From a virus: a stretch of DNA of 23,525 bases. The notes beneath the pieces are model-generated. The model made no database searches, had not been told where the DNA came from, and worked only from the letters and a program-made list of their open reading frames with translations. Location of the stretch: positions 1 through 23,525 of the IMG/VR virus record IMGVR_UViG_3300017917_005257. One strand, 5' to 3'. Position numbers and translations under genes: made by a program. Positions 1-8,172 of the stretch are shown here, in pieces (positions within the stretch are counted from its first letter, which is position 1; every line of letters starts with the position of its first letter).

Positions 1-567
1 ATCAGTACTAGTTGTAAATGAATGATTGTCTGTTAGTTCAAGTCCATTTATAGTTCTAGTTACAGGAGTTGCATTTGCAATAAGTGTTAAATCTGCATCT
101 GTTACAAATCTTCTTGTAGAATTGGTTGTAACATTATCAGCCATTATACCTGTAACAAGTCCACCATCAACACCAGGTAATGCCCCTGCTGAATTTAATT
201 GAACTAGTTTGTTTGGTGCATTAAATGCATTGCCTGCAAGTGTAACATTTGCAGATAATGCAGCATCGGCTACATAATCCCAAAATGCAGAAGTTCCGTT
301 TGTTTTTAAATATTTACCAGAATTGCCTGTTTGAGTTGGTAGAGAGCCACCACCACCACCAAAGCTTCTTGCAAATTTCTTTGCTGCTGCTTCAGTAATT
401 AATTTATCATCACTTAAACCAGCTTCAGTAGTATCGCTGCTTATGGCAGTTACTGTTTTTGCACCTAAACGCATTTTGCTTTTAATTCTTATGCTATCAA
501 CCTGCTGTTGTGCATGTATGGCAACTGTTGCCATTGCTAAAAAAATGACTAAAAAAACTTTCTTCAT
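1..567 (-). CDS. Tail-fibre-like protein with Sec-type signal peptide (partial, runs off the left edge)
   Basis: This reading frame starts at an ATG at 567 and stays open for 189 codons to the window edge, so only the N-terminal part is present. The first ~20 residues are a classic signal peptide: MKK, a hydrophobic core, then IHAQ followed by QQ. After it come a five-glycine linker near residue 70, then motifs such as GNSGKYLKTNGTSAFWD and LPGVDGGLVTG, and an RRFVTDADLTL stretch, all of which I associate with repeat-rich phage tail fibres of Bacteroidota. It lies 6 bases after the upstream minus-strand gene and so sits at the end of the tail operon, where receptor-binding or fibre genes are usual. 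The signal peptide is odd for a virion protein. It could instead be a secreted cargo protein. The family assignment is inferred from composition. Confidence 0.6.
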   Translation of the reverse strand, partial: MKKVFLVIFLAMATVAIHAQQQVDSIRIKSKMRLGAKTVTAISSDTTEAGLSDDKLITEAAAKKFARSFGGGGGSLPTQTGNSGKYLKTNGTSAFWDYVADAALSANVTLAGNAFNAPNKLVQLNSAGALPGVDGGLVTGIMADNVTTNSTRRFVTDADLTLIANATPVTRTINGLELTDNHSFTTSTD

Positions 568-573
568 ACTGTT

Positions 574-1008
574 TTATCTTTTATAAATTTTTATGGTTGC
601 ACCTGCTGGTATATTGTCAAAATACAATGTTGTATTAACTGTAGTAACCATTTTATATTCTACTAAAGCATAGCCATTGGCAATGGCTGCACCTTCGTAA
701 TATTCAGTACCACCATTGGTAGTGCCAATGTTTACAACAGCATCGGTATTGCTGAAAATGGCTATCATTTCAATTACACTAAAAGCTGGCACAACTAAGC
801 TGCTTACATTAATACCTACAATCGGTTCTACAGCTTGCAATCTTGAATTACTAGGCAATGTTGCAAGCAATGTACTTAATCCTTCTACCTCACTTATGGG
901 TATATTTTCATCCTTCCAACGTAAGTAATCGAAAGTTTGATGAAATTGGCTTTGCGTAGGCTTATCGCCTGTTTCAAACCACTCCTTTGCCGTGCTTTTA
1001 TTGCTCAT
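574..1008 (-). CDS. Tail fibre-associated hypothetical protein (144 aa)
   Basis: The N-terminus (MSNKSTAKEWFETGDKPTQ, then a segment containing FDYLRWKDE) is of a kind I recognise from small proteins encoded next to tail fibres in Bacteroidota prophages. The remaining ~90 residues are predominantly beta-strand-like, with alternating hydrophobics (VVPAFSVIEMIAIF, TLYFDNIPAGATIKIYKR). No enzymatic motif or membrane segment is visible. One base separates its ATG from the stop of the collar-domain fibre gene upstream, and 6 bases separate its stop from the next gene, so it is certainly co-transcribed with fibre genes. It may be a fibre adaptor or a distal baseplate-fibre linker; I cannot assign a molecular role. 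Confidence 0.7.
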   Translation of the reverse strand: MSNKSTAKEWFETGDKPTQSQFHQTFDYLRWKDENIPISEVEGLSTLLATLPSNSRLQAVEPIVGINVSSLVVPAFSVIEMIAIFSNTDAVVNIGTTNGGTEYYEGAAIANGYALVEYKMVTTVNTTLYFDNIPAGATIKIYKR

Positions 1009-1009
1009 A

Positions 1010-1840
1010 TTAGCCTACGTATTTAATGAATATTACTACTCTACTTGGTGGCATGTTGTTGTGTGGTTGCCCATCGCCTGTAGAGCCAGTTCGTCTTCTA
1101 TCATTTGAAAAATTAGTTGTTCCGCTACTTTCGCTAATTGTGCCAATAGATGTGTTTTCAACATCATCCACTGTTGGTATTGGATGATCATGGGGAGGTA
1201 ACTGATTTACAGTTAAGGTAACATTTGCCTCACCAAATAATTGCCCAATGGTGTTATAGTTTACGTTGCTTGGGTCTTTAAGTAATGGGAATCTACCACG
1301 CCAATCTGCATCAGTAACTTCTGCCCAACCTGTTGGTATTTCAGCTTCTGGTCTACCCCAAAACAACCAACTTCCATGTACTACAGTTAGAGTGCCACTT
1401 ATATCTACAGTGTAGCCCATTAAAGGCTTTAACATTTGCTCCACTTTTTCTAGCCTTGCCAAAACGCCATTGGCTGGATTATTTCGTTTAAAAGAACTCC
1501 AAGTATATTCTGTTGCAGGGTTGCCTGTTACACCAAATTGTGCTGTAGGTACTCGGTAAAATGGATTGCTTGCTCCTCCAAAAAAGTTTTTATTGGTTAC
1601 AGTTTCGGTAACAATAACTTTAGTTGCCACAGATCCACCAACAAATGGGTAAACCTTGCCATTAATGCAAACCCATCCATCGCTAATTATACCAGCCACA
1701 TCTTCGCAGCCACTTAAAATAAATAGGTTGCCACCCAATAATGATAGCTGCTCTAGCTGCTGCATTTGCTCTTGCTGAAACTTGAACATGGTACTACTTG
1801 CAGGGAAGCCACTGAGTACACTAAAATCTATTGTTTTCAT
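1010..1840 (-). CDS. Tail fibre with C-terminal phage tail collar domain
   Basis: A 276-residue protein. The C-terminal ~120 residues carry the features of a phage tail collar domain (Pfam Phage_Collar type): WLFWGRPEAEIPTGWAEV at ~158-175, RGRFPLLKD at 181-189, a QLPPHDHP segment at 213-220, and a closing GDGQPHNNMPPSRVVIFIKY. The His-rich PHDH and PHNNMPP elements are the typical terminal pattern of short tail fibres and collar proteins. The N-terminal ~150 residues (glutamine-rich helix at 22-34, then beta-rich) probably attach to the baseplate. It lies immediately downstream of the baseplate genes, 1 base from the gp48-like gene, as expected for a fibre. The host receptor is unknown. Confidence 0.85.
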   Translation of the reverse strand: MKTIDFSVLSGFPASSTMFKFQQEQMQQLEQLSLLGGNLFILSGCEDVAGIISDGWVCINGKVYPFVGGSVATKVIVTETVTNKNFFGGASNPFYRVPTAQFGVTGNPATEYTWSSFKRNNPANGVLARLEKVEQMLKPLMGYTVDISGTLTVVHGSWLFWGRPEAEIPTGWAEVTDADWRGRFPLLKDPSNVNYNTIGQLFGEANVTLTVNQLPPHDHPIPTVDDVENTSIGTISESSGTTNFSNDRRRTGSTGDGQPHNNMPPSRVVIFIKYVG

Positions 1841-1841
1841 A

Positions 1842-2312
1842 TTAAAACTTTTCTATGATATAATTTTTACCAGCTAACTTGTATTGATTAATTAAGCTCT
1901 TTAAATAAGCCTGTTCATCTATACTATTCATAATACCTAATGGCACATTTACAATAAAATCAATACCACTATCGCTGTATTGATCATCGGCATAAAAAAA
2001 CACATCGCTACCCATATTCACATCTCTTACTTCATCATCGGCATAAAAGAAAATGCCGTTAATACCTACAAAATCAGTTATGGTTATTCTTCGTAAATCA
2101 TTATCGCATTTATCATTCAACACTTTTCTTAAATAACATACTTGACTGTTATGCTCTAGCCTGTACAGTACTGCATTTTTAAAATTGATAAACCTATCAT
2201 GCAACTGCCTTATTGGATAATTGGCAGCATTAATTAGCAATAGGTAATTGCTATTGCGAAGCCATTGTGGTGTAACCCACAGTATTAATTTTTTATAATT
2301 AACCAACCACAT
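1842..2312 (-). CDS. Baseplate-associated protein (gp48 / tail protein I position)
   Basis: A 156-residue protein whose ATG lies inside the 3' end of the baseplate J gene (14-base overlap). The N-terminus is helical and aromatic (ILWVTPQWLRNSNYLL), followed by a HNSQVCYLRKVLND segment and a near-repeat of the phrase FFYADD (about residues 91-110). I recognise this architecture from Bacteroidota Mu-like prophages, where a protein of this size follows baseplate J. By position it takes the place of Mu gp48 / P2 gpI, the protein joining the wedge to the fibres. No direct homology to gp48 is visible to me, so the functional label rests on gene order. It contains no signal peptide or membrane segment. 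Confidence 0.6.
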   Translation of the reverse strand: MWLVNYKKLILWVTPQWLRNSNYLLLINAANYPIRQLHDRFINFKNAVLYRLEHNSQVCYLRKVLNDKCDNDLRRITITDFVGINGIFFYADDEVRDVNMGSDVFFYADDQYSDSGIDFIVNVPLGIMNSIDEQAYLKSLINQYKLAGKNYIIEKF

Positions 2313-3171
2313 CGGCTATATAATTTATAGTTAAACCACCTGTATCAAATTTTGCATATCCAGCATCAGGAATAAAGCTGCTGCTTACACTGGTGAAAGC
2401 TCCAACGCCTGTTTTCTTTTGAAAACTCAATAAATCAACCCTGCTACGGCTAACACCATAAGCATTCTGTACAGCATCAACAAAACGTGCCACAATAAAT
2501 TCTCCATTAAAATCTAAGTTGAAAGCAAAAGCTTTTGCAGCATCTTCTACAGGTTTGCCACCACCACCATCGGTACGATTGCCACTGCTATCTAATAAAA
2601 GAGGATTGTAATAAACATTTAATGTTGCTCTAATTAAATCGGCTTCTTGGTTGTAGATTAACACTTTAACGCCTGCATACTTTATCTCGTCTACATAAGC
2701 CTGTATGGCTGCTACTTGTAAGCTAGTAAGTTCTACAGGCTCACCATCTAATTCACCTGCTACTTTAATTAATAGTACACGAACTTGGTCAACAGTTGCT
2801 TCATTAACGGCACAGTACTTTACAATTTTAGAATCTTCAATTTGGTCGGTTGTGTAGCCAGTGTTGTCAAACTTATCCGTATCGGTTAAAAGTGGAAAGC
2901 CATATTGAAAAGCCAATATTTTTTTACGATACCAACGCACAGTACCAGGTACTAAATCGGCAATCAAATTTTGCACGAACAGTACGAAAGAATCGTACAC
3001 AACCTCTGTGGTTGAATTGATGTAAGCAATGGTGTAAAACAAAATACGCCATATAGCAACTTTACTGGTATTGTTAAACATAGCCACAGCATCGGTATTG
3101 CCAGCTTCGGTAGCATTGGCAATAGCGTTGGCTTTCATAATATCAAATATTTGTTGTGTAGTACGTGCCAT
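2299..3171 (-). CDS. Baseplate J-like protein (Mu gp47-like)
   Basis: A 290-residue protein. The N-terminal half is helical, with the pattern of baseplate J proteins: a long helix ending in an FNNTSKVAIWRILFYTIAY-type stretch, then a block of aromatic and acidic residues. The C-terminal part has the periodic beta segments of the family (VDEIKYAGVKVLIYNQEADLIRATLNVYY, then a Gly-rich loop). Baseplate J forms the ring of wedge dimers that triggers sheath contraction; Mu gp47 and P2 gpJ are the reference members. It lies between the LysM and gp25-like genes on one side and the gp48-like gene on the other, which is the Mu order with one inserted gene. It overlaps the downstream gene by 14 bases. 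Confidence 0.75.
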   Translation of the reverse strand: MARTTQQIFDIMKANAIANATEAGNTDAVAMFNNTSKVAIWRILFYTIAYINSTTEVVYDSFVLFVQNLIADLVPGTVRWYRKKILAFQYGFPLLTDTDKFDNTGYTTDQIEDSKIVKYCAVNEATVDQVRVLLIKVAGELDGEPVELTSLQVAAIQAYVDEIKYAGVKVLIYNQEADLIRATLNVYYNPLLLDSSGNRTDGGGGKPVEDAAKAFAFNLDFNGEFIVARFVDAVQNAYGVSRSRVDLLSFQKKTGVGAFTSVSSSFIPDAGYAKFDTGGLTINYIADVVG

Positions 3172-3177
3172 GTTTTT

Positions 3178-3471
3178 TTATTGTATGATAAAATCTTCTT
3201 CAATAGCCCAATAATTAATGCCTTCTTCTTCTTCGCCAACAGCAACATCAATACTGCTTGCTGGTACTATGTTGTTTTTTTTGAAGTGGTTGATGGTGGA
3301 TGCTTTATCTAATTCAACATCAGGTATTAATAATTCAGCACCAATAACCAAATCATCGGTAATATTTATATCGTTCAACAACGCTATTTCTCCAACTCTT
3401 TCAGCATTGCCCAAATATTGTGTAGCAATATCTTTTAGTGTTTGCCCTTCGTTAATTAGGATAGTTTGCAT
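3178..3471 (-). CDS. Small LysM-domain baseplate protein
   Basis: A LysM domain fills roughly the first 55 residues: INEGQTLKDIATQYLGN, then ALLNDINITDDLVIGAELLIPD, with the usual GQTL...IA...G and G..L.IP signatures. The rest (about 40 residues) is acidic and ends in EDFIIQ. I prefer the ATG at 3471, which gives MQTILINEGQ, because an AGGAGA sequence lies about 12 bases upstream and the LysM domain then starts at once. An in-frame ATG at 3501 would add ten residues and a 50-base overlap with the preceding gene. In contractile tails, LysM domains occur in small hub or wedge proteins (P2 gpX, T4 gp53), where they bind other baseplate parts rather than necessarily peptidoglycan. A structural role is therefore more likely than lysis. 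Confidence 0.75.
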   Translation of the reverse strand: MQTILINEGQTLKDIATQYLGNAERVGEIALLNDINITDDLVIGAELLIPDVELDKASTINHFKKNNIVPASSIDVAVGEEEEGINYWAIEEDFIIQ

Positions 3472-3742
3472 CGGTATATAAGTCTCCTGTTTGTTGGTCA
3501 AAAAATATGTTGTTAATTACAGCACCATCTTTTGTAAGCTGCTGCTGTATAGCTGCAATCATCTTATCCTCATCGTTATCGTTAATGTAATTTTCTAAAT
3601 CAACACCAACGGTTTCATCTTCAATTAATGTAGCAGGCAACGTAACCAATAAATGCTCTATATGCTGTGCATTACTGTTGCCAATTACTAAATCATTATT
3701 GGCAATTTGAACATCATTGTTATTGGTTAGTAAGTCTATCAT
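3452..3742 (-). CDS. gp25/gpW-like baseplate wedge protein (Mu gp46-like)
   Basis: A 96-residue protein with the layout of the gp25-like lysozyme-fold wedge family: a short N-terminal strand pair (DVQIANNDLVIGNSN), a QHIEHLLVTLPATLIEDE segment, then VGVDLENYINDND and a long helix (IAAIQQQLTKDGA). The conserved family pattern of D...GD..IG...Q...LL....G....P..G is recognisable although diverged. Such proteins clamp onto baseplate J and nucleate sheath assembly. It lies directly between the 78-residue protein and the LysM gene; its stop overlaps the LysM gene's start by 20 bases, suggesting translational coupling. Confidence 0.7.
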   Translation of the reverse strand: MIDLLTNNNDVQIANNDLVIGNSNAQHIEHLLVTLPATLIEDETVGVDLENYINDNDEDKMIAAIQQQLTKDGAVINNIFFDQQTGDLYTDANYPN

Positions 3743-3978
3743 TAGCTTGTAATTGTTCCTGTTCCAGTTTGTGCAGTTGCTGTACCAGTTGTAGATACAG
3801 TTATTACTGCATTGTTTTTAAAGTGCTTAATTATCTCATCGGCTTCGGCTTTTGCCTGTGCCAGTCTTGCTGCATCTAAAGAGCCATATTCATCAATTAA
3901 TTGCTCTTGTGTTTTATTGTTAAAACTGTCTCTTGCACTTTTTAATGCTGCTCCTAAAACATCTTTACTTAATGGCAT
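3742..3978 (-). CDS. Small baseplate-region hypothetical protein (78 aa)
   Basis: Residues 1-55 are strongly helical and charged (LSKDVLGAALKSARDSFNN, then an EYGSLDAARLAQAKAEADEIIKHFKNN run). The last 20 residues are a Thr/Gly-rich tail (TVSTTGTATAQTGTGTITS) that is likely disordered or beta-structured. I have seen short proteins with this beginning in baseplate operons of Mu-like phages, between spike and wedge genes, but know no defined function. Its ATG shares a base with the stop of the spike gene and its stop shares a base with the gp25-like gene's ATG, so translation across the three is probably coupled. It may be a spike-tip or assembly factor, a guess from position only. Confidence 0.6.
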   Translation of the reverse strand: MPLSKDVLGAALKSARDSFNNKTQEQLIDEYGSLDAARLAQAKAEADEIIKHFKNNAVITVSTTGTATAQTGTGTITS

Positions 3979-4451
3979 TACTTTAAAAGGTTATTTATTT
4001 TAGTTAATGCCTGATTTAGTTTTACGTAATCAGGATTATTGCCGTATAGTACTACAATGGGCTGCACACTTTCAACTATTAATGTAAGAGCTTGCTTTAA
4101 AGTATCGTCTCCCTTTTTAATTAAAAGTCCATCCTCTTTTTGCTGAAGCTTTGTAGTTGCAACCTCAAACAATACTTCTTCAATTTCACTTAGCATGGTT
4201 ACCATCCAATCGCCTTTGTTATTCAACTGCTCAATTACTACTTTACTCCCAACAGCAGGGTATAATTTGCAGCCCTTTACATTTTCTTTTACAATTGCTT
4301 GAAGGCGAACATTTCCTAACTCGTTGCCATCAACTTCTACATCACAACAGCTCTTTGCTTTATCTACACTGGTAACAGTTGCAATAACCTTATCGCTACT
4401 ACCTATCAGTTGCTTAATTGCATTGGATAAATCTTTAGCTGTTTTACTCAT
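3978..4451 (-). CDS. Baseplate assembly / spike protein (Mu gp45-like, OB-fold)
   Basis: A 157-residue protein. Residues ~20-90 look like an OB-fold: VIATVTSVDKAKSCCDVEVDG, a strand with VRLQAIV, then KLYPAVGSKVVIEQLNNKGDWMVTM. This is the pattern of N-terminal domains in gpV and gp45 spike proteins (mostly beta, with GS.V.V and W.V strands). The C-terminal ~60 residues switch to helix (TLIVESVQPIVVLYGNN, ALTKINNLL) where Mu gp45 would have its beta-prism spike, so the membrane-piercing tip is either short or supplied by another protein. It overlaps the hub gene by 4 bases (ATGA). Function is inferred from fold pattern and position next to the hub. Confidence 0.6.
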   Translation of the reverse strand: MSKTAKDLSNAIKQLIGSSDKVIATVTSVDKAKSCCDVEVDGNELGNVRLQAIVKENVKGCKLYPAVGSKVVIEQLNNKGDWMVTMLSEIEEVLFEVATTKLQQKEDGLLIKKGDDTLKQALTLIVESVQPIVVLYGNNPDYVKLNQALTKINNLLK

Positions 4452-5467
4452 AATCTAATTTCTATTTCGGGCTTTCGGGTTGCACCACTACCAAACTTTG
4501 TTTCTACAGTACTGCAATAAAATGTTGCACTACGTTCTTCAAATTGTGGGTCTTTGGCATCAATCACGTTGGTTGGTTGTACTCTTGGAATTAAGAAAGT
4601 GGTGAATGATCCTTTGTAACCACCAGCTTGCAAACTTTGTATTACACCATCGGCATAATGTTTTAAAGCTTCTTTTGTCCAGTTACCTTCCAACAAAATC
4701 TTTTGCACTTCGCCTTTAGCATCTCCAAACTCATGTTTGGTTTCAACTCCACTATTATCTACATGCCTAATCTCTACTTTAAATGTTCTATCACCAGCAC
4801 CATTGTATTTAAGGTCATCAATGCTTATGGTGTTTTTGCCAAACTCATACTTTACTCTGTTGGTTTTTAAACCATACATTAAGCCGCAATACAATGTTTT
4901 TTTACCATCAATTTCAACAAGAAAAGAGCTGAGTAAATACTTGTCTTCTAACTCTTGTAAAACAGTAATGCCGTTGGCTTCATTCATCCAAAAATTATGA
5001 ACATCTACTTTTGGCATTTCGGCATATCGTTCAAAACGCACACCTGTCTGCTTAAATGTTTCATCTAAAATGTATTGGATAACCTCACTAACATCAGCCT
5101 TTTTAAAACTTTTCTTTAGTCTTATTTTTCGTAACAAATACATTTCATCTTCAAGCTCCAGCTCCAATGGTTGTTTAGGATTTATTCTTTTAATATATCC
5201 TTCAAACTCCTTTACATTTTTACCATTATAGCCTAAGTAAACAGTAACCTTATCGCCTTCTTTAATTTTATTAATCAGCTTTTCTCTTCTAATCAAATCA
5301 GGCAAATCTTTGTTTTGCATGATGATAGAAACAGGCAATTGTAGCTTGCATGTTTGAACTATTTGATGTACGCTTTTCTTGTCCTCATAACTATTCAAAC
5401 CACGAAGCCTGTACCTAGTGCCATCTTTTGTTTCAAATTCTATACTGCATGTTTGCTTTAAATACAT
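4448..5467 (-). CDS. Baseplate hub protein (gpD / Mu gp44-like)
   Basis: A 339-residue protein, the usual length of gp27/gpD/gp44 hub proteins. Features of the family are an N-terminal beta-barrel with SYEDKKSVHQIVQTCKLQLP, a GDKVTVYLGYNGKNVKEFEGYIKRI strand pair (hub proteins typically have G....F.G.I..I here), and a LKKADVSEV.IQYIL helix region. The middle (WMNEANGITVLQELEDKYLL) corresponds to the helical insertion, and a late GAG/LEGNWTKEALKHYADGVIQ stretch resembles the last barrel. The hub trimer closes the tail tube and carries the spike. It lies between the connector-like gene and the spike, as in Mu. Stop and start overlap with the spike gene (ATGA). Confidence 0.7.
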   Translation of the reverse strand: MYLKQTCSIEFETKDGTRYRLRGLNSYEDKKSVHQIVQTCKLQLPVSIIMQNKDLPDLIRREKLINKIKEGDKVTVYLGYNGKNVKEFEGYIKRINPKQPLELELEDEMYLLRKIRLKKSFKKADVSEVIQYILDETFKQTGVRFERYAEMPKVDVHNFWMNEANGITVLQELEDKYLLSSFLVEIDGKKTLYCGLMYGLKTNRVKYEFGKNTISIDDLKYNGAGDRTFKVEIRHVDNSGVETKHEFGDAKGEVQKILLEGNWTKEALKHYADGVIQSLQAGGYKGSFTTFLIPRVQPTNVIDAKDPQFEERSATFYCSTVETKFGSGATRKPEIEIRL

Positions 5468-5468
5468 T

Positions 5469-6092
5469 TTATAAAATTTCTAATTCAAAATCTATGTTAC
5501 TCATGCCATCAATTTGAATTACTTCAACATTCTCACTGCCTTGATTATCTAATACATTTATTTTAGAGATAATAAAATTGTTTTGCTTTTGTAAAAAGAT
5601 GTCGGTTAAAGCACACTTAAGTGTTACAACTTCATCAATCAAATACAAGTCTCTAATAGTTTTCAACTTGTCCTCAACCCAATTGCCATTTTCTCCAATA
5701 AGTGTTACTATAATGCTTACATCGTATGGTCTTGTAAATACTTTCTCAAATACAGTACCTACATCAACTATATCGGTTTGTACAATTTCTTTTTCGCCAC
5801 TAATAATTACCACTGCATTAGGTAGTTCAACGTCATTAATTGTGGCAGGTAAAAAATGATATGTACCTAACAATTCATCTTCAAACTTTCTAATCAAAGA
5901 ACCACCAGTAGCACGTTCATTAATTGCAGGGCTTTCATATTCTCCTGGTCTTCCAACAACAGGTAAACTACTTACAACAACATCGCCACTTGGTGCAATC
6001 TTGCTTGGACTGTTATCCTTTGGTGGTTTAGGAAAAGGAATACCTCTTGCCCCATACACTTTTTGCAATATGCTAAACACATTTACATTCAT
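5469..6092 (-). CDS. Tail/baseplate connector-like protein (DUF6046-like)
   Basis: A 207-residue protein with an N-terminal proline-rich segment (GIPFPKPPKDNSPSK) and a long mixed alpha/beta C-terminal domain with regular beta strands (DVSIIVTLIGENGNWVEDKL, NVEVIQIDGMSNIDFELEIL). The combination resembles a family I know as DUF6046 from Bacteroidota phages, though I am not certain of that label. It lies between tape measure and hub, where Mu has gp43 (DNA circulation/N protein) and other phages have a distal tail or hub adaptor protein. The start ATG overlaps the stop of the tape measure gene by one base. A structural linking role is inferred; no catalytic motif is visible. Confidence 0.55.
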   Translation of the reverse strand: MNVNVFSILQKVYGARGIPFPKPPKDNSPSKIAPSGDVVVSSLPVVGRPGEYESPAINERATGGSLIRKFEDELLGTYHFLPATINDVELPNAVVIISGEKEIVQTDIVDVGTVFEKVFTRPYDVSIIVTLIGENGNWVEDKLKTIRDLYLIDEVVTLKCALTDIFLQKQNNFIISKINVLDNQGSENVEVIQIDGMSNIDFELEIL

Positions 6093-8137
6093 TATTGTAC
6101 ACTTACTTTTCCGTTAACACTTTGTAATGCCACTAAAACTTCTTCAACCACTTGGTTGCCAGCTTGCTTTGCAGTACCTAACATATTGGTTGTTTTAACC
6201 TCTCCAATACCAATTACTTTTTGAATGGTTAAATAAATGGTAGTTGGTTTGCTACCACCACTAGTAATATTGCTTGCTAGTTGAGAACCGCTTTTTTCTT
6301 TTTTCCTTTTTTGAGGATCATAGCCAGCAAGTGGAGAATTGTTGTTGGCTAGCCCTTGAACACTTATACCTGCAATAGGTGCATTGCTTGCAACCATCAA
6401 TCCATTTTCTTGAGCAATTTTTTCGGCAGCAGCTTTTTGTTCATCCATTTTTTTCTTAGCAGCACTTTCCGCAAGGCTTGAATCGTAGCCTTTTTCAAAA
6501 GCTTTTGCAATACCACCATCTGCAATTTCAATAACTGCTTTACCCGTTTGTACCAACCCTTCTTTCACCTTATCCATATCAAGGGTAAATATTCCTTGTA
6601 TAGCTTTTCCCATTCCTTCAAATACATTCCAAATAAGTTTAGCCACTTCCATAAGTCCATTTAATCCAGCTCTAAATGTTTCACTTTTATTATAGGCTAC
6701 AACTAATCCAGTTATTAAAGCAGCAATGCCTAAAACAATGATGCCTACAGGGTTTGCACTCATGGCAATATTTAAACCCCATTGTGCAGCAGTAGCTATA
6801 GCCAACTGCCCAATCCATGTTGTAAATCCAACAATGGCAGAACCAATTGAAGTAACCACACTACTACCCATAACAGTACTTAGTAATTGACCAGCTAAAG
6901 CCATATTTGCCATTACTTGTATTGCACCCATACCAATGGTTATAAATGGCATGTAAGGTTTAGTTGCTTCAAATATGCTAATGCCGAAATCTTGAATAGC
7001 AGCCTTAATTCGGTTCATTCTTTCTTCATAACTACCCATTGTAGTCTCAGCCATTTTTACTGCACTGTTACTGCCAACAATAGCACCTGATAATCTATCT
7101 ATTTCATTTGCTCCTTGTACAGCAGCAATTGCAGCAGCTACATTCTCTTTACCAAAAACTTTAACCATTGCTGCATTGTCGTTCACTATTGGGCTTAATA
7201 TTCTTAGCCTATCGGCAAAGCTTCTACTCTTATCTGCCAATGCTTCTACATTAATACCAGCAGCTTGTAATACTTCTAATTGCTGCTTTGGCATCATTTT
7301 GCCTTGTGATAATTCAGATAAAATATTTCTAATAGCCACACCACCTTCAGCACCTTTTTTACCTGCTTTATCTAGCACTTGAATACTTGCATTTAATTCG
7401 GCAAAACTTACATTAGCAGTTTTTGCCATCATACCACTTTGCTCTAATGCACTTGCTATTTGAGGTAATTCGGCACTTCCTTCTTGTGCCGCTTTACTCA
7501 TTATATTCATCATTATAGCTTGTGTTCTTGCAGCTTCAATAGGGTCATCTAAGCTCACCCCAAACTGATTCATTGCTGTAGTTAAAATATTAGTAGCTCC
7601 TGCAACATCTCCTTTTAATTGTTTACTTAAAATTGTTGCATTTGTACCCATTGCCGCTAAAGCTTCTTCGTTCTTAGCTAGCTCTGGGCTTAGTTTACTT
7701 AAAAATATTTTATAACTTTCAACACTACTTGCTGCATCAACACCAAATGCTTTTGCATTTTCTCTTGCTGAATCTGATATTTTATTTAACTGCTCATTGG
7801 TAACATTTGTAATTGCTTGCAAATCGGCTAATGAGGAGTTTAATCTAATACCAGGTTCTATGGCATTATTTAAATCGTTGGCTACACCACTTAGCCCTTG
7901 TTGTATTTGATTTAAATGGAAAACAGCATTGCCCATTTTACTAATGGATGTTTCTGTTTTAGTAGCACCTGCCGCAATTTTGTCTAACGCTGCAACATTT
8001 TGTTGGCTAGCACTCACAAAATTTCTATTCAATGTATTTAAGTGGCTGGTAATGTTATCTAAGCCATTAACAATGCTACTTATAGCTGCATTGCTACCAC
8101 CAGTAACTACATTAATATTAAATTGTGCACTATCCAT
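6092..8137 (-). CDS. Tail tape measure protein
   Basis: A 681-residue protein. Residues 1-100 are a helical, Asn/Gln-rich coiled region; residues ~110-370 match the TP901-type tape measure core (AFGVDAASSVESYKIFLSKL, then a GVAIRNILSELSQGK and a GKENVAAAIAAV segment). Residues ~390-490 are long hydrophobic helices (PYMPFITIGMGAIQVMANMA, NPVGIIVLGIAALITGLVVA), as usual for proteins that insert into the host membrane during DNA injection. The C-terminal part is charged. It determines tail length and must be threaded by the tail chaperones encoded just upstream. It is rather short for a tape measure, which predicts a short tail. The start is the ATG at 8137, directly after a terminator-like hairpin. 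Confidence 0.9.
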   Translation of the reverse strand: MDSAQFNINVVTGGSNAAISSIVNGLDNITSHLNTLNRNFVSASQQNVAALDKIAAGATKTETSISKMGNAVFHLNQIQQGLSGVANDLNNAIEPGIRLNSSLADLQAITNVTNEQLNKISDSARENAKAFGVDAASSVESYKIFLSKLSPELAKNEEALAAMGTNATILSKQLKGDVAGATNILTTAMNQFGVSLDDPIEAARTQAIMMNIMSKAAQEGSAELPQIASALEQSGMMAKTANVSFAELNASIQVLDKAGKKGAEGGVAIRNILSELSQGKMMPKQQLEVLQAAGINVEALADKSRSFADRLRILSPIVNDNAAMVKVFGKENVAAAIAAVQGANEIDRLSGAIVGSNSAVKMAETTMGSYEERMNRIKAAIQDFGISIFEATKPYMPFITIGMGAIQVMANMALAGQLLSTVMGSSVVTSIGSAIVGFTTWIGQLAIATAAQWGLNIAMSANPVGIIVLGIAALITGLVVAYNKSETFRAGLNGLMEVAKLIWNVFEGMGKAIQGIFTLDMDKVKEGLVQTGKAVIEIADGGIAKAFEKGYDSSLAESAAKKKMDEQKAAAEKIAQENGLMVASNAPIAGISVQGLANNNSPLAGYDPQKRKKEKSGSQLASNITSGGSKPTTIYLTIQKVIGIGEVKTTNMLGTAKQAGNQVVEEVLVALQSVNGKVSVQ

Positions 8138-8144
8138 AAAAAAT

Positions 8145-8172
8145 AAAAGCAGCCCTTACGTGAGCTGCTTTT
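8145..8172 (-). terminator. Terminator-like hairpin between tail chaperone and tape measure
   Basis: On the minus strand a 9-base-pair stem (AAAAGCAGC / GCTGCTTTT, perfect) with a 10-base loop is followed at once by TTTTATTTTTT, and then by the tape measure ATG at 8137. The stem contains the stop codon of the chaperone's frameshift extension (8171-8173). It looks like a rho-independent terminator placed inside an operon, so it may attenuate transcription between tail chaperone and tape measure or protect mRNA ends. Confidence 0.55.
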
